Source: Candidatus Gastranaerophilales bacterium
Lineage (GTDB): Bacteria > Cyanobacteriota > Vampirovibrionia > Gastranaerophilales > Gastranaerophilaceae
Length of the DNA: 64,000 bases
Assembly: GCA_944326685.1 (NCBI GenBank)
Contig: CALVEV010000014.1
Coordinates: forward strand, 62,001 to 126,000
Direction of reading: 5' to 3'
Every line of letters begins with the position of its first letter. The first letter of the stretch is position 1. A program made the translations under genes and the position numbers. A model generated the notes under the pieces. It ran no database searches and was not told the DNA's origin. It was given only the letters and a program-made list of their open reading frames with translations. Positions 35,104-44,296 of the stretch are shown here, piece after piece.

Positions 35104-35135
35104 CTAAAAAGAGTAACGTAAGTTACTCTTTTTAG
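35104..35135. terminator. Bidirectional intrinsic terminator
   Basis: A perfect 14-bp stem (35104-35117 with 35122-35135), CTAAAAAGAGTAAC and its complement, with a GTAA loop, between the converging 152-residue gene and prs. Confidence 0.88.
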
Positions 35136-35164
35136 TATAAATCATTTACTATTATATTTACCAC

Positions 35165-36175
35165 TTAAACTTTCATTTCTTTTTCAAAGCCAAACAATGA
35201 ACTAATTGATTCATCATCGTGAATGCGAGATATTGCTTGTCCTAATAGTGGAGCAACAGATAATTGCTTAACTTTAGAAGGTAATTTATCCGTATCCCAA
35301 GGGATTGTATTAGTAACAATACATTCTTCAATAGGCGCATTTTCTAATCTTTCTAACGCAGGGCCAGAGAATACAGCGTGAGCTGCTCCAATATAAACTT
35401 TTTTAGCCCCTTTTGATTTTAATAATTTAGCAGCTTCTGTTATTGTACCTGCAGTGTCTATGATGTCATCAAACATAACGCAAATTTTGCCTTCAACATC
35501 ACCAATAACATGTGCCGCAATAGCTTCGTTATGTTTATCACGTCTTTTATCAATAATAGCTAACGGACATTCTAATTGTTTAGCAAAATGTCTTGAACGT
35601 TGAACACCACCAGTATCAGGAGATACAACTACCATATCTTCTTGTGGAATGTTCAATCCTTTAACATAATCAACAAGGATTGGAGTTGCGAAGATGTGGT
35701 CTACTAAAATATTAAAGAATCCTTGAATTTGACCTGTGTGCAAATCCATTGCAAGAACTCTATCTGCACCTGCTGTAGTTAATAAATCTGCAACAAGTTT
35801 TGCTGTAATTGCTTCACGACCTGAAGTTTTTCTATCTTGTCTTGCATATCCATAATATGGAATAACTGCAGTAATCGTTTTGGCACTTGCACGTTTAAAT
35901 GCATCGATGATTATAAGAAGTTCAACTAAATTTTCGTTTACAGGGTTGCATAAAGGTTGAACAATAAAAACATCATCTCCTCTAACACTTTCTTTAACCT
36001 GAACATAAATTTCGCCATCTGCAAAATTTTTAATAACCATAGGTCCAACAGTTGTTCCAAGATAATCTGCAATTTCTTGAGCTAGTTTAGTATTAGAACG
36101 ACCTGCAAAAAGCTTAATATCGTGAGTTGGATTAACTGCTCTAGCAAGTTCAGGGTAAGTCATTTCAAGTACCAT
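35165..36175 (-). CDS. prs: Ribose-phosphate pyrophosphokinase
   Basis: Makes PRPP from ribose 5-phosphate and ATP for nucleotide, His and Trp synthesis. The 336 residues form the class I enzyme: KLFAGRSN at the start, PYYGYARQDRK, MDLHTGQIQGFF, SPDTGGVQRSR and the PRPP loop MFDDIIDTAGT. The N-terminal ~18 residues before HDIKLFAG are a short extension. AAAGGA precedes the ATG. It is a single gene with a terminator downstream. Confidence 0.97.
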   Translation of the reverse strand: MVLEMTYPELARAVNPTHDIKLFAGRSNTKLAQEIADYLGTTVGPMVIKNFADGEIYVQVKESVRGDDVFIVQPLCNPVNENLVELLIIIDAFKRASAKTITAVIPYYGYARQDRKTSGREAITAKLVADLLTTAGADRVLAMDLHTGQIQGFFNILVDHIFATPILVDYVKGLNIPQEDMVVVSPDTGGVQRSRHFAKQLECPLAIIDKRRDKHNEAIAAHVIGDVEGKICVMFDDIIDTAGTITEAAKLLKSKGAKKVYIGAAHAVFSGPALERLENAPIEECIVTNTIPWDTDKLPSKVKQLSVAPLLGQAISRIHDDESISSLFGFEKEMKV

Positions 36176-36318
36176 TTATAAAATTCCTTTCATTACATTC
36201 CACGCGAATAATTATAGTACAAAAACCCTTATTTGACGACTTTAAATTACAAAATTTTAAGAATATGAAGTTTTGTAACAAAAAACACAAACTGTGAAAT
36301 TCAAGATTTTAGAAATAC

Positions 36319-36324
36319 TTTATA
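36319..36324 (+). promoter_or_regulatory. Possible promoter of the coiled-coil gene
   Basis: TTTATA at 36319-36324, preceded by TAC. A GTGAAA at 36294-36299 lies 19 bases upstream, the same spacing as the GCAA-class elements, but the upstream box is divergent. Transcription would begin near 36331. Confidence 0.35.
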
Positions 36325-36329
36325 AGTTT

Positions 36330-36399
36330 GTAAGAGATAGAGCAAAAGATGTAAGAGCGGAGTCGAGTCTTACATAACTATTAATTACAAAAGTCTTAC
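36330..36399 (+). promoter_or_regulatory. Leader with nested GTAAGA/TCTTAC stems and a GGA loop
   Basis: GTAAGA occurs at 36330-36335 and 36351-36356; TCTTAC at 36368-36373 and 36394-36399. The inner pair makes a 7-bp stem (TGTAAGA/TCTTACA, 36350-36374) with loop GCGGAGTCGAG. The outer pair can close around it, or the halves can swap partners. The loop GGA, and a second GGAG at the ribosome-binding site (36406-36409), are the kind of sites CsrA binds. Confidence 0.45.
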
Positions 36400-36417
36400 C
36401 TAATACGGAGAGCTGAT

Positions 36418-37725
36418 ATGACCAAGATCCCTTTAGATACTAATCAATATACTTTACCAACAATTAATATTAATGGTTATAGTAATAGTTCATCTGGTAA
36501 AAGAGATGTAGCTAATATTGTAGGAGGTCTTGTTGGAACCAGTGTAGGTATATTTGCTGAAGTTATGGCAGCTAAAAATATGAGTGGTGGTGGTGAAGCA
36601 TCTACTACTACTGCACAACCAACCGAAAGACAAGTGTATGAAGCAAAGGTAAGATCTCTAAATATTCAAATTGGAAGCATTAATGCTAGAATTGCAAATG
36701 CTGAATCTAAATGTACTGACCAATCTCAAATAGATGCTAAAGAAAAAGAGATTAAAGATGCCGAGGCTGAAATAAATAAAAATGGTATAACAATCGATGG
36801 AGAAAACTTCTCAGCAGAGACTGTTAAAAAATATTCAGCAGCAAAAAAGAATTATGATAATGCAACTTTAAGTTTTAATAATGCAGAAAAACAACTTGAA
36901 TTAGCAACTAGAAATGTAGAAGACATTCAAACTAAAATAGATGCATTAGATGCTAATTCTGAGGATCCAGATGTTCAAACATCACTAAAAACATTAAATA
37001 AACAAAAATCTGATGCAATTCAAAAAAAAGAATTAGCTAAAGCTGAATTGGATAAACAACAAGCATTAAAAGAACAAGCTAAACAGGAACTTGATAATAT
37101 AAAAGGTATTAAAGACGATAGTACTAATCAACAGGCAAGAAATGATAAGTTTACTAGTATTGATGCTCAATTAGAATCGCTCAATAACAAAAAGAATGAA
37201 CTTAAACAAATGAAATCCACAATGGAAGCAAACAAAAAGTTGTTAGAAGAATTAAACACGCAATTATTGGCAAAACAAGATGAACTTGTTGGCTATCAAG
37301 CTATTGTTGATCAATTAATTACAGAAGAAACATTAGCAAAAGAAGGCCCTAAAAGCAAAATTAAAAAAGCAGCATCTAGCCTTGGAGAAAAATACCAAAA
37401 CGCTGATAAAGCTGATGGAAATTGGTTATCTAGAACGTGGACCGGCTTTAAAGGACTCTTTAGCGCAAATGCAAGAAACGATTATAAAGAAATGATTGGT
37501 GCCCACAGAGCAAAAAATGCAATTGTTGATCAAATGGAAGCCGCAGGAGGAAAGAAATCTGATTTAAACAATTGGGTTGATAATAACAATGCACAATCTA
37601 AAGCTGGTGAATTTATTCAAAACAATTCACAATATGCAAACAAAAAAGATATTATAACTCAATACTACAATGATCATCCTAGAGCAAGTGATGAACAAAT
37701 TAAAAGTTACCTAGATCACATGTAA
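36418..37725 (+). CDS. Long coiled-coil protein, unknown
   Basis: This 435-residue protein has a Thr/Asn-rich start, a Gly-rich possible membrane-interacting segment (IVGGLVGTSVGIFAEVMAA, ~34-52), and then an almost continuous heptad-rich coiled coil (~75-300) of Lys/Glu/Gln/Ala. The C-terminal domain (~310-435) is helical and polar (WLSRTWTGFKGLF). There is no signal peptide. GGAG lies before the ATG behind a structured leader. The form suggests a structural or tethering protein; no family was recognised. Confidence 0.78.
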   Translation: MTKIPLDTNQYTLPTININGYSNSSSGKRDVANIVGGLVGTSVGIFAEVMAAKNMSGGGEASTTTAQPTERQVYEAKVRSLNIQIGSINARIANAESKCTDQSQIDAKEKEIKDAEAEINKNGITIDGENFSAETVKKYSAAKKNYDNATLSFNNAEKQLELATRNVEDIQTKIDALDANSEDPDVQTSLKTLNKQKSDAIQKKELAKAELDKQQALKEQAKQELDNIKGIKDDSTNQQARNDKFTSIDAQLESLNNKKNELKQMKSTMEANKKLLEELNTQLLAKQDELVGYQAIVDQLITEETLAKEGPKSKIKKAASSLGEKYQNADKADGNWLSRTWTGFKGLFSANARNDYKEMIGAHRAKNAIVDQMEAAGGKKSDLNNWVDNNNAQSKAGEFIQNNSQYANKKDIITQYYNDHPRASDEQIKSYLDHM

Positions 37726-37739
37726 AATTGAGTAATAAG

Positions 37740-40097
37740 CTAATTAATATCAATAACACTAACACCATCTCCGCCTTCTGCGTTTTCGCCGGGGCGGAAT
37801 TTGCATACATAAGGGGAGGTTGATAAGAAATCTCTTACACATTGTTTCAATGCACCTGTTCCGTGACCGTGGATTACGAATACCGGTGTTAAATTATAAA
37901 GGCTTGCTTTATCTAGATACGCCTCTAGCTCATCTAGGGCTTCTTCTACTCTAAAACCTCTTAAATCCAATGTGTTTGACATTGAATAACGTTTTATCTC
38001 AATTGGTTCAATTAATTTCTTAGGAGTATTTGGCTTCTTCATCAAGGATTTATTCAATACTGCTAATTTATTCTTTTTCATTTTTGTTTTAATATTCCCC
38101 ATTAAAACAAATACATTATCATTTTTATCAGGCATGTCCAATAATTCAACTTCTTGATTTAAATCCTTTACCATAAACACATCATGAGGTTTTGCAATAT
38201 CCCAATCAATTTCCTCGTATTTTTCAGCTTCAATTAATTCATTTACCCCTTTATGGAATTTTGATTCTAAATTAGCTAATCTTGAATAAGAACGTCTTGC
38301 AATCTTTTCGGATTTTTCTTTTCTAAGATTGTATAAAATATCTTTTATCTCAGACTTAACCCTATTCATTTCACCTTCAAAACGAGCTTTTATTTGTTTG
38401 ATTGTTTTGTTTTTATCTTTTTTTAGTTCTGTTAATTTCTTTTCGTATTCTTTTTTTAGCTCTTCGACTTCGTTTCTTGTGTCTTCTGTTTCTTGTAAAT
38501 TAACAGATAATTTATGGTGGGTATGTTGTAATTTTTCAACAACAGTATTTGATATATCTCTATGGTTATTCAATAAATCTTTTGCTTTATCAACCAACTC
38601 ATTATCAAGTCCAAGCATTGATGATACTGCAATTGCATTACTCAAACCTGGAATTCCAATAATTAGTTTATAAGTTGGAGATAAAGTTGTTGTATCAAAT
38701 TCAACACTTGCGTTTTTAAAATATCTATCAGTATATTCTAATGATTTTAATTCGCCATAGTGAGTTGTTGTTATGCAAATTGAATTCAAGTCTTTCAATT
38801 TTTTCAAGATAACTTCTGCTAATATAGCTCCTTCTTGAGGATCTGTTCCTGCGCATAATTCATCAATCAAAACAACGGTTTCATAATCAGAGTTATTTAT
38901 AATATCAATAATGATTTTAATGTGTGATGAAAAAGTAGAAAGATTTTGGAATATATTTTGTTCATCGCCAATATCTGCAAATACTTTTCTAAAGGGGTAA
39001 ATGATACATCTACCACATGGCAAAAACATTCCTGATTTTGTCATTAACAAAAACAAGCCTACTGTTTTTAGGGCAACTGTTTTACCTCCTGTGTTTGAAC
39101 CTGTTATAAGAATAGATTTATAATCTTCACCTATTGAAAAATCATTTTCAACGATTTTATCTACACGACCTATCAAAAGAGGATGACGCATTTCTTCTAT
39201 TTTAATGATTTTATCATCAGATAATTCTGGTTTAATTGCTGATGTTTTTACTGAATATCTGGCTTTTGCAAAATGAAAGTCAATTTCTGCTAATATATCT
39301 ACTGTTTTTCTAATCTCATCAAGATTATTTTTAATTCCATTTGTTAAATCAATTAAAATCTTTATAATTTCGGCTCTTATTGCTGCATTAACTTCCCTTA
39401 TCTTATTGTTATAAGGTACTATTTGGGCAGGTTCTATATAAAAAGTTTTATTTGTTGCTGAAACATCGTGTACAATACCGTTTATCTTGTTTTTAGAAGG
39501 AGCTTTTACTTGAAAAACAACTCTATCATCTCTTATTGTATAAATATTTTCCTGCAAATGTTTGTTAAAATCGGGAGTATTTAATAATTTAGTAACGGTT
39601 TCTTTTAACTGAGTTTCAGTATCTTTTAAAGATGAAAATAAGCCACTTAATGTTTGAGTTGCATTAGGTCTTACATCGTAATTCTCATCAAATGTATCAG
39701 AAATTCTATCTTCTAAATTTTTATCAACAAAGAGGTTTTGAGCAATACTATTCAATAAAGAATCAGATTCGGCATTTTCTCTTAAGAAACTTTTTACAAC
39801 TCTTGAAGTTCTTAAAGTTTTTGCAAAATCAATTAATTCTTCTTCTGAAAAATATTCTACATTCAATCTTGTATTTTTAATATCAATAACATATTCAATA
39901 GGTAATTCCATTGCCATATCAAGAATATGTCTAGCTTCATCAGTAAATTGAAGTTGTGTTTCTATATTTTTTCTATTGTCATATGGTTTTAAATTTAGGC
40001 ATAATTCTTTAGCCTGCTTAATTTTTGCACAATTAGCAAGTAATTCTATCACCCTATCATATTCAAGACATTTCAACGACTGTTCAACTAAATCCAT
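37740..40097 (-). CDS. mutS2: Endonuclease MutS2
   Basis: A 785-residue MutS2. The core and lever domains lead to the ATPase with Walker A GSNTGGKTVALKT and the DELCAGTDPQEGA Walker B region. A coiled-coil clamp (~510-620) follows. The C-terminal Smr nuclease (~710-785) shows LDLRG and HGHGTGALK. MutS2 acts in suppressing recombination and in rescue of collided ribosomes. It is divergent from lepA and appears leaderless: TATGAT ends six bases before the ATG. Confidence 0.96.
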   Translation of the reverse strand: MDLVEQSLKCLEYDRVIELLANCAKIKQAKELCLNLKPYDNRKNIETQLQFTDEARHILDMAMELPIEYVIDIKNTRLNVEYFSEEELIDFAKTLRTSRVVKSFLRENAESDSLLNSIAQNLFVDKNLEDRISDTFDENYDVRPNATQTLSGLFSSLKDTETQLKETVTKLLNTPDFNKHLQENIYTIRDDRVVFQVKAPSKNKINGIVHDVSATNKTFYIEPAQIVPYNNKIREVNAAIRAEIIKILIDLTNGIKNNLDEIRKTVDILAEIDFHFAKARYSVKTSAIKPELSDDKIIKIEEMRHPLLIGRVDKIVENDFSIGEDYKSILITGSNTGGKTVALKTVGLFLLMTKSGMFLPCGRCIIYPFRKVFADIGDEQNIFQNLSTFSSHIKIIIDIINNSDYETVVLIDELCAGTDPQEGAILAEVILKKLKDLNSICITTTHYGELKSLEYTDRYFKNASVEFDTTTLSPTYKLIIGIPGLSNAIAVSSMLGLDNELVDKAKDLLNNHRDISNTVVEKLQHTHHKLSVNLQETEDTRNEVEELKKEYEKKLTELKKDKNKTIKQIKARFEGEMNRVKSEIKDILYNLRKEKSEKIARRSYSRLANLESKFHKGVNELIEAEKYEEIDWDIAKPHDVFMVKDLNQEVELLDMPDKNDNVFVLMGNIKTKMKKNKLAVLNKSLMKKPNTPKKLIEPIEIKRYSMSNTLDLRGFRVEEALDELEAYLDKASLYNLTPVFVIHGHGTGALKQCVRDFLSTSPYVCKFRPGENAEGGDGVSVIDIN

Positions 40098-40103
40098 AAT
40101 TCA

Positions 40104-40112
40104 ATCATAACA
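40104..40112 (-). promoter_or_regulatory. Extended -10 promoter of mutS2 (leaderless)
   Basis: Minus-strand TGTTATGAT (40112-40104). The hexamer TATGAT ends six bases before the ATG at 40097, and there is no Shine-Dalgarno sequence. Confidence 0.55.
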
Positions 40113-40164
40113 CTAAAATAAATCAAAATATAAAATAATAAGTTTCATGCTAATTTGTTTTATG

Positions 40165-40170
40165 TATAAT
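40165..40170 (+). promoter_or_regulatory. -10 box of lepA (leaderless)
   Basis: TATAAT at 40165-40170 ends six bases before the ATG at 40177; no ribosome-binding site lies in between. This also argues for the 40177 start over the ATG at 40147. Confidence 0.6.
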
Positions 40171-40176
40171 AAAATT

Positions 40177-41979
40177 ATGAAATACAGAGAAAATGTAAGA
40201 AATTTTTGTATAATTGCACACATAGATCACGGAAAATCAACACTTGCTGATAGACTTCTTGAGGCAACAGAAACTATTGCTCAAAGAGATATGCAAAATC
40301 AGTTAATGGATACTATGGATATTGAACGTGAACGTGGTATCACTATTAAACTTAATTCCGCAAGAATGAATTATAAAGCAGATGATGGAAAAGATTATAT
40401 TCTTAACCTAATTGACACTCCAGGGCACGTTGATTTTTCTTATGAAGTTTCTCGTTCATTAGCAGCTTGCGAAGGTGCTTTATTAATAGTTGATGCGACT
40501 CAAGGTGTTGAAGCTCAAACTTTGGCAAATGTTTATCTTGCCGCAGAACAAAATCTTGAAATTATTCCTGTAATAAATAAAATTGACCTTCCATCGGCTG
40601 ATGTAGAAAGAGTTAAAGAAGAAATAGAAGAAACACTAGGAATAGATGCCTCTATGGCAATTCCTGTTAGTGCTAAAACAGGACAAAATATTCACGAAGT
40701 ACTAGAAGCTATCGTTAATTATATGCCACCACCTGAAGATAATATTGAAAAACCTTTAAGAGCATTAGTTTTTGATAGCGCTTACGATCCATATTTAGGG
40801 ACTCTATGCTACTTCAAAATAATTGATGGAGAAATGCACTTAGGTGATAAAGTTAAGCTTTTAGCATCAGGAAAAGAATATGAAATTGTAGAACTGGGTT
40901 ATTCTACTCCTAATAGAGTTCCTGTAAAAAAACTTGTATGTGGGGATGTTGGATATTTTGCAGGCTCTATAAAAGAGATTACAAGATTTGTAGGTGATAC
41001 AGTAACAAATGTAGAAAATCCTGCAACAGAACCGCTTCCGGGATATAAAGAAGCACTACCTATGGTTTTTTCAGGACTTTATCCTGTAGATAATGAAGAT
41101 TATCACGAGTTAAAAGAAGCATTAGAAAAATTAAAACTTAGTGACAGTAGTATTACATTTGAGCCGGAAACATCTTCAGCTTTAGGATTCGGATTCCGTT
41201 GTGGTTTCTTAGGAATGTTGCATATGGAAATTGCTCAAGAAAGATTAGAAAGAGAATATGACCTTTCTATTGTTACTACTGCACCATCAGTTATTTATAA
41301 AGTTTATAAAACAGATGGTGAAGTTGTAGAGATTGATAACCCTGCAAACCTCCCACCTGCGCAAGTTAGAGATTATATTGAAGAACCTTATGTTAAAGCT
41401 TCAATAATAACTCCTAACGATTTTGTTGGAACATTAATGGATTTGGCTCAATCCAAACGAGGAATTTTTATCAATATGCATTATATTGATAAGGTTAGAC
41501 AAGAACTTGTTTACCACATTCCATTAAGTGAAGTTATTACTGATTTTTATGACCAATTAAAGTCTCGTTCTAAAGGTTACGCAAGTTTAGATTATGAATT
41601 TGTTGATTATAAGCGTTCTAAACTTGTAAAATTAGATGTTCTTTTAGCTGGAGAAGTTGTTGATGCTCTATCTGTTATCTGTCACGAAGATAGCGCATTC
41701 CATATTGGGCAAAAACTAACAGCAAAACTAAAAGATATAATTCCTCGTCAATTGTTTGAAGTTCCTATTCAAGCAGCAATTGGTGGAAGAGTTATTGCAA
41801 GAACAAATATTAAAGCACTTAGGAAAAGTGTACTTGATAAATGCTATGGTGGTGATATTTCAAGAAAGAGAAAACTGCTTGAAAAGCAAAAACGTGGTAA
41901 AAAACGTATGAAAGCAGTAGGTAAAGTTGAAGTCCCACAAGAAGCATTTATGGCAGTTCTAAGTTTAAATGAAGAATAA
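40177..41979 (+). CDS. lepA: Elongation factor 4 (LepA)
   Basis: A 600-residue translational GTPase. G1 AHIDHGKST, the switch [10 protein letters not shown]3 DTPGHVDFS and G4 NKIDLPSA are intact. The C-terminal LepA-specific domain ends in basic [16 protein letters not shown] and [12 protein letters not shown]. It acts in ribosome biogenesis and back-translocation under stress. Start at [10 protein letters not shown], the family-typical beginning. It is divergent from mutS2 and followed after 62 bases by DedA. Confidence 0.97.
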   Translation: MKYRENVRNFCIIAHIDHGKSTLADRLLEATETIAQRDMQNQLMDTMDIERERGITIKLNSARMNYKADDGKDYILNLIDTPGHVDFSYEVSRSLAACEGALLIVDATQGVEAQTLANVYLAAEQNLEIIPVINKIDLPSADVERVKEEIEETLGIDASMAIPVSAKTGQNIHEVLEAIVNYMPPPEDNIEKPLRALVFDSAYDPYLGTLCYFKIIDGEMHLGDKVKLLASGKEYEIVELGYSTPNRVPVKKLVCGDVGYFAGSIKEITRFVGDTVTNVENPATEPLPGYKEALPMVFSGLYPVDNEDYHELKEALEKLKLSDSSITFEPETSSALGFGFRCGFLGMLHMEIAQERLEREYDLSIVTTAPSVIYKVYKTDGEVVEIDNPANLPPAQVRDYIEEPYVKASIITPNDFVGTLMDLAQSKRGIFINMHYIDKVRQELVYHIPLSEVITDFYDQLKSRSKGYASLDYEFVDYKRSKLVKLDVLLAGEVVDALSVICHEDSAFHIGQKLTAKLKDIIPRQLFEVPIQAAIGGRVIARTNIKALRKSVLDKCYGGDISRKRKLLEKQKRGKKRMKAVGKVEVPQEAFMAVLSLNEE

Positions 41980-42041
41980 TAGGGATAGGGGTAAATAGAA
42001 AAGAATAAAACATTTAATATTTACTTGGAGAGGTATGAATA

Positions 42042-42662
42042 ATGATAGATAATTTACTTATAATGTTAAGTTCTGCAATAGAGCATGTAATAACCGTTTT
42101 AGGTCCTTGGGGTGTAAGCTTATTAATGGCAATAGAATCTTGTAATATTCCACTTCCAAGTGAAGCAATTATGCCATTTGCAGGGATTTTAGTAACAAAA
42201 GGTGTTATGAATTTTCATATTGCTGCAATATTTGGTGCAATAGGGTGTGTATTAGGTTCTATACCTTCATATTATTTAGGATACTTTGGTGGACGTCCTT
42301 TTGTTGAAAAATACGGAAAATATTTTCTTGTATCTAAAAAAGATTTAGAAGATGCTGACAAATGGGTTGATAAATATGGAGACTGGGCATTTTTTATTTG
42401 CAGAATGCTACCAGTTGTAAGAACATTTATTTCTCTACCTGCAGGAATTTTAAGAGCAAGAAAAAGAACTTTCTTTACATTAACTTTTCTAGGTTCTTTA
42501 ATTTGGTGCTATGTATTAGTTTATGTTGGTGTAAAGATGGGTGAAAATATGGAAGCCTTGAAACATATTTGGCATAAGTTTGATGCTGTTATAATTATTG
42601 TTTGTTTTATTCTTGGCTGTTTATATATTTACAAACATTTTAAGCACTTAAAAGATTCTTAA
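42042..42662 (+). CDS. DedA-family membrane protein
   Basis: A 206-residue integral membrane protein of the DedA/VTT family. Family motifs are visible: ESCNIPLPSEAIMPFAG (re-entrant loop) and FICRMLPVVRTFISLPAG, which holds the essential arginines. Four or five membrane helices and a basic C-terminus. Members flip polyprenyl phosphates or phosphatidylethanolamine and support envelope integrity. GGAGAGG precedes the ATG. It lies 62 bases after lepA and may share its transcript. Confidence 0.93.
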   Translation: MIDNLLIMLSSAIEHVITVLGPWGVSLLMAIESCNIPLPSEAIMPFAGILVTKGVMNFHIAAIFGAIGCVLGSIPSYYLGYFGGRPFVEKYGKYFLVSKKDLEDADKWVDKYGDWAFFICRMLPVVRTFISLPAGILRARKRTFFTLTFLGSLIWCYVLVYVGVKMGENMEALKHIWHKFDAVIIIVCFILGCLYIYKHFKHLKDS

Positions 42663-42683
42663 TGTAACAAAAAATTAATATCC

Positions 42684-42713
42684 TAACAAAAATCTCAAAA
42701 AAAATGTTTTAAA
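42684..42713 (+). promoter_or_regulatory. GCAA-class promoter of the proline-repeat gene
   Basis: TAACAA (42684-42689), 18 bases, TTTAAA (42708-42713) directly preceded by TGT. Confidence 0.55.
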
Positions 42714-42747
42714 ACAAATATAAGACAAAGGTTAGGAGATTAAAATC

Positions 42748-43143
42748 ATGTACAATGTAGGTTTCAAAGGAGTAAATGGGGTAAATCAAGGGGTAAACTT
42801 CAAAGCAGAAAACAAAGAAGCTAAAGAAGTAAAAGATAATACACAACCTAAAATACAACAACCTCTAGCAGGTTTGATTGCACCTCCAACTCCACCTAAG
42901 AAACCTGAAAAGAATCCAATGATTCCGCCTCCATTAGCGGGTGCAATTGCATATCCAACACCTAAAAATCCAACAAAAATTCCATATCCAATCCCTCCAT
43001 TAGGTGGTTTGATTGCTCCTCCAAATAAAAAGGATGATGATAAAGTTATGCCACCTTTAAACGAAAATGTTATTGCTCCAACACCAGAAAAGCAAGATGA
43101 CAAAGTGGATGATAAAAAGGTGGACGATAGAAAAGATAAATAA
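42748..43143 (+). CDS. Proline-rich protein with four PLAGLIAPPTP-type repeats
   Basis: A 131-residue protein. After a ~38-residue Asn/Gly/Lys N-terminus come four imperfect repeats at ~39-49 (PLAGLIAPPTP), 62-72 (PLAGAIAYPTP), 84-94 (PLGGLIAPPNK) and 103-113 (PLNENVIAPTP), spaced 19-23 residues apart by Lys/Pro/Asn linkers. The tail is Asp/Lys-rich. There is no signal peptide or cysteine. AGGAG lies upstream. The radical SAM/SPASM gene starts 63 bases later. It could be a multi-core modified-peptide precursor or a simple extended linker/surface protein. Confidence 0.78.
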   Translation: MYNVGFKGVNGVNQGVNFKAENKEAKEVKDNTQPKIQQPLAGLIAPPTPPKKPEKNPMIPPPLAGAIAYPTPKNPTKIPYPIPPLGGLIAPPNKKDDDKVMPPLNENVIAPTPEKQDDKVDDKKVDDRKDK

Positions 43144-43206
43144 TTGAAACACTGTAATAAATATGTTAGTATTATTTCTGTAATTCAGATATAATAAGGT
43201 GTTTTT

Positions 43207-44214
43207 ATGTATAAATTATTAACTGCAACCATTGAGATTACAAGAAGATGTAATGCAAAATGTATTCATTGTATTATTGGAGCAGGATTGGCAAACCCTG
43301 AAGAATTAACGACTCAAGAAATTTTATCTTTAATTGAAGATATGAGCGATTTAGGTTGCCAAAATATTGCATTAACAGGCGGGGAACCTTTTTTAAGAAA
43401 AGAATGGCCTTTATTCTTGCAAAAAATCAGTAGTCTTAATATGCAGCCAATATTTATGACAAATGCAATGCTTATTAATGATGATGTCATAGATATTCTA
43501 AAACTATATCCAAATGTTGGAATAGGTATAAGTATTGATGGAGCAGATAAAGAAACACATGATTATGTAAGAGGAATTTCTGGAATATTTGAGCATTTTT
43601 GTAACATTGTTCCAAAACTTAAAGAAGCAGGTATTTATGTTGCAACACCAACAACAGTTATGCAATCTAACTTCGATAAACTTGATGATATTTTGCAATT
43701 ATTAATTGAATTAGGTGTAGATGCTTGGCAAATACAAATTGTAAAACCAAGTGAAAGACTGCCTAAGGAAGAATTATTAACAGAAGAACAATATTACAAA
43801 TTGGCAGAAAAAATTGTTGAATATAGAAAGAATTATTCAGACAAAATAAATATAATGGAATCTGATTGTATCGGATATTTTTCAAAATTACAACCCAATT
43901 TATATATTCAAAATTGGCGCGGTTGCGAATGTGGAATATACAGTGTAAGCATTGAAAGTGATGGCAACGTTAAAGGCTGTCCTAATATGAATAATTCAGA
44001 AGGTAATATTAAAACAAGACCATTCAAAGAAATTTGGGCTGACCATAATTCATTCAAATATAATCGTTGTCCTGATATAGAAAAATTAGAAGGTTACTGC
44101 CAAAAATGTAAATACAAGTACATTTGTCGTGGTGGATGCCCTACAAATGCTAGAACTAAATCAGGAAATTCTTTTTGTCTTTATAAAATAGAACAAAAAG
44201 GTTTTGATATATAG
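43207..44214 (+). CDS. Radical SAM/SPASM-domain enzyme
   Basis: A 335-residue enzyme. The radical SAM site is CNAKCIHC (~15-22), followed by ALTGGEPFLRKEW and a TIM-barrel core. The C-terminal SPASM region has cysteines in GCECG, KGCPN, RCPD and CQKCKYKYICRGGCP, enough for extra Fe-S clusters. This architecture is typical of peptide-modifying enzymes and of some cofactor enzymes. A TATAAT 11 bases before the ATG suggests its own promoter, so co-transcription with the proline-repeat gene is not proved. Substrate unknown. Confidence 0.9.
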   Translation: MYKLLTATIEITRRCNAKCIHCIIGAGLANPEELTTQEILSLIEDMSDLGCQNIALTGGEPFLRKEWPLFLQKISSLNMQPIFMTNAMLINDDVIDILKLYPNVGIGISIDGADKETHDYVRGISGIFEHFCNIVPKLKEAGIYVATPTTVMQSNFDKLDDILQLLIELGVDAWQIQIVKPSERLPKEELLTEEQYYKLAEKIVEYRKNYSDKINIMESDCIGYFSKLQPNLYIQNWRGCECGIYSVSIESDGNVKGCPNMNNSEGNIKTRPFKEIWADHNSFKYNRCPDIEKLEGYCQKCKYKYICRGGCPTNARTKSGNSFCLYKIEQKGFDI

Positions 44215-44240
44215 CTTTTGCTTTAATTAACTTCATAAAT

Positions 44241-44270
44241 TAGCAAAAATAGTAATAAAAATGTTTTATT
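44241..44270 (+). promoter_or_regulatory. GCAA-class promoter of the HExxH gene
   Basis: TAGCAA (44241-44246), 18 bases, TTTATT (44265-44270) directly preceded by TGT. Confidence 0.6.
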
Positions 44271-44296
44271 ATTAATATAAGGTGAAGTTAATTTAA

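Noticed and set aside
40147-40176. Upstream ATG for lepA
   Set aside because: TATAAT lies between it and the family-typical start MKYRENV at 40177, so the upstream ATG would not be transcribed from that promoter.
42862-43086. Repeats in the proline-rich gene as a CRISPR-like array
   Set aside because: The repeats are in frame, imperfect and proline-coding, with no conserved DNA repeat or cas genes.
44216-44248. TTTTGCT/AGCAAAA inverted repeat as terminator of the radical SAM gene
   Set aside because: Only 7 bp with a 19-base loop and no T-run; the right arm is better explained as the GCAA promoter box.
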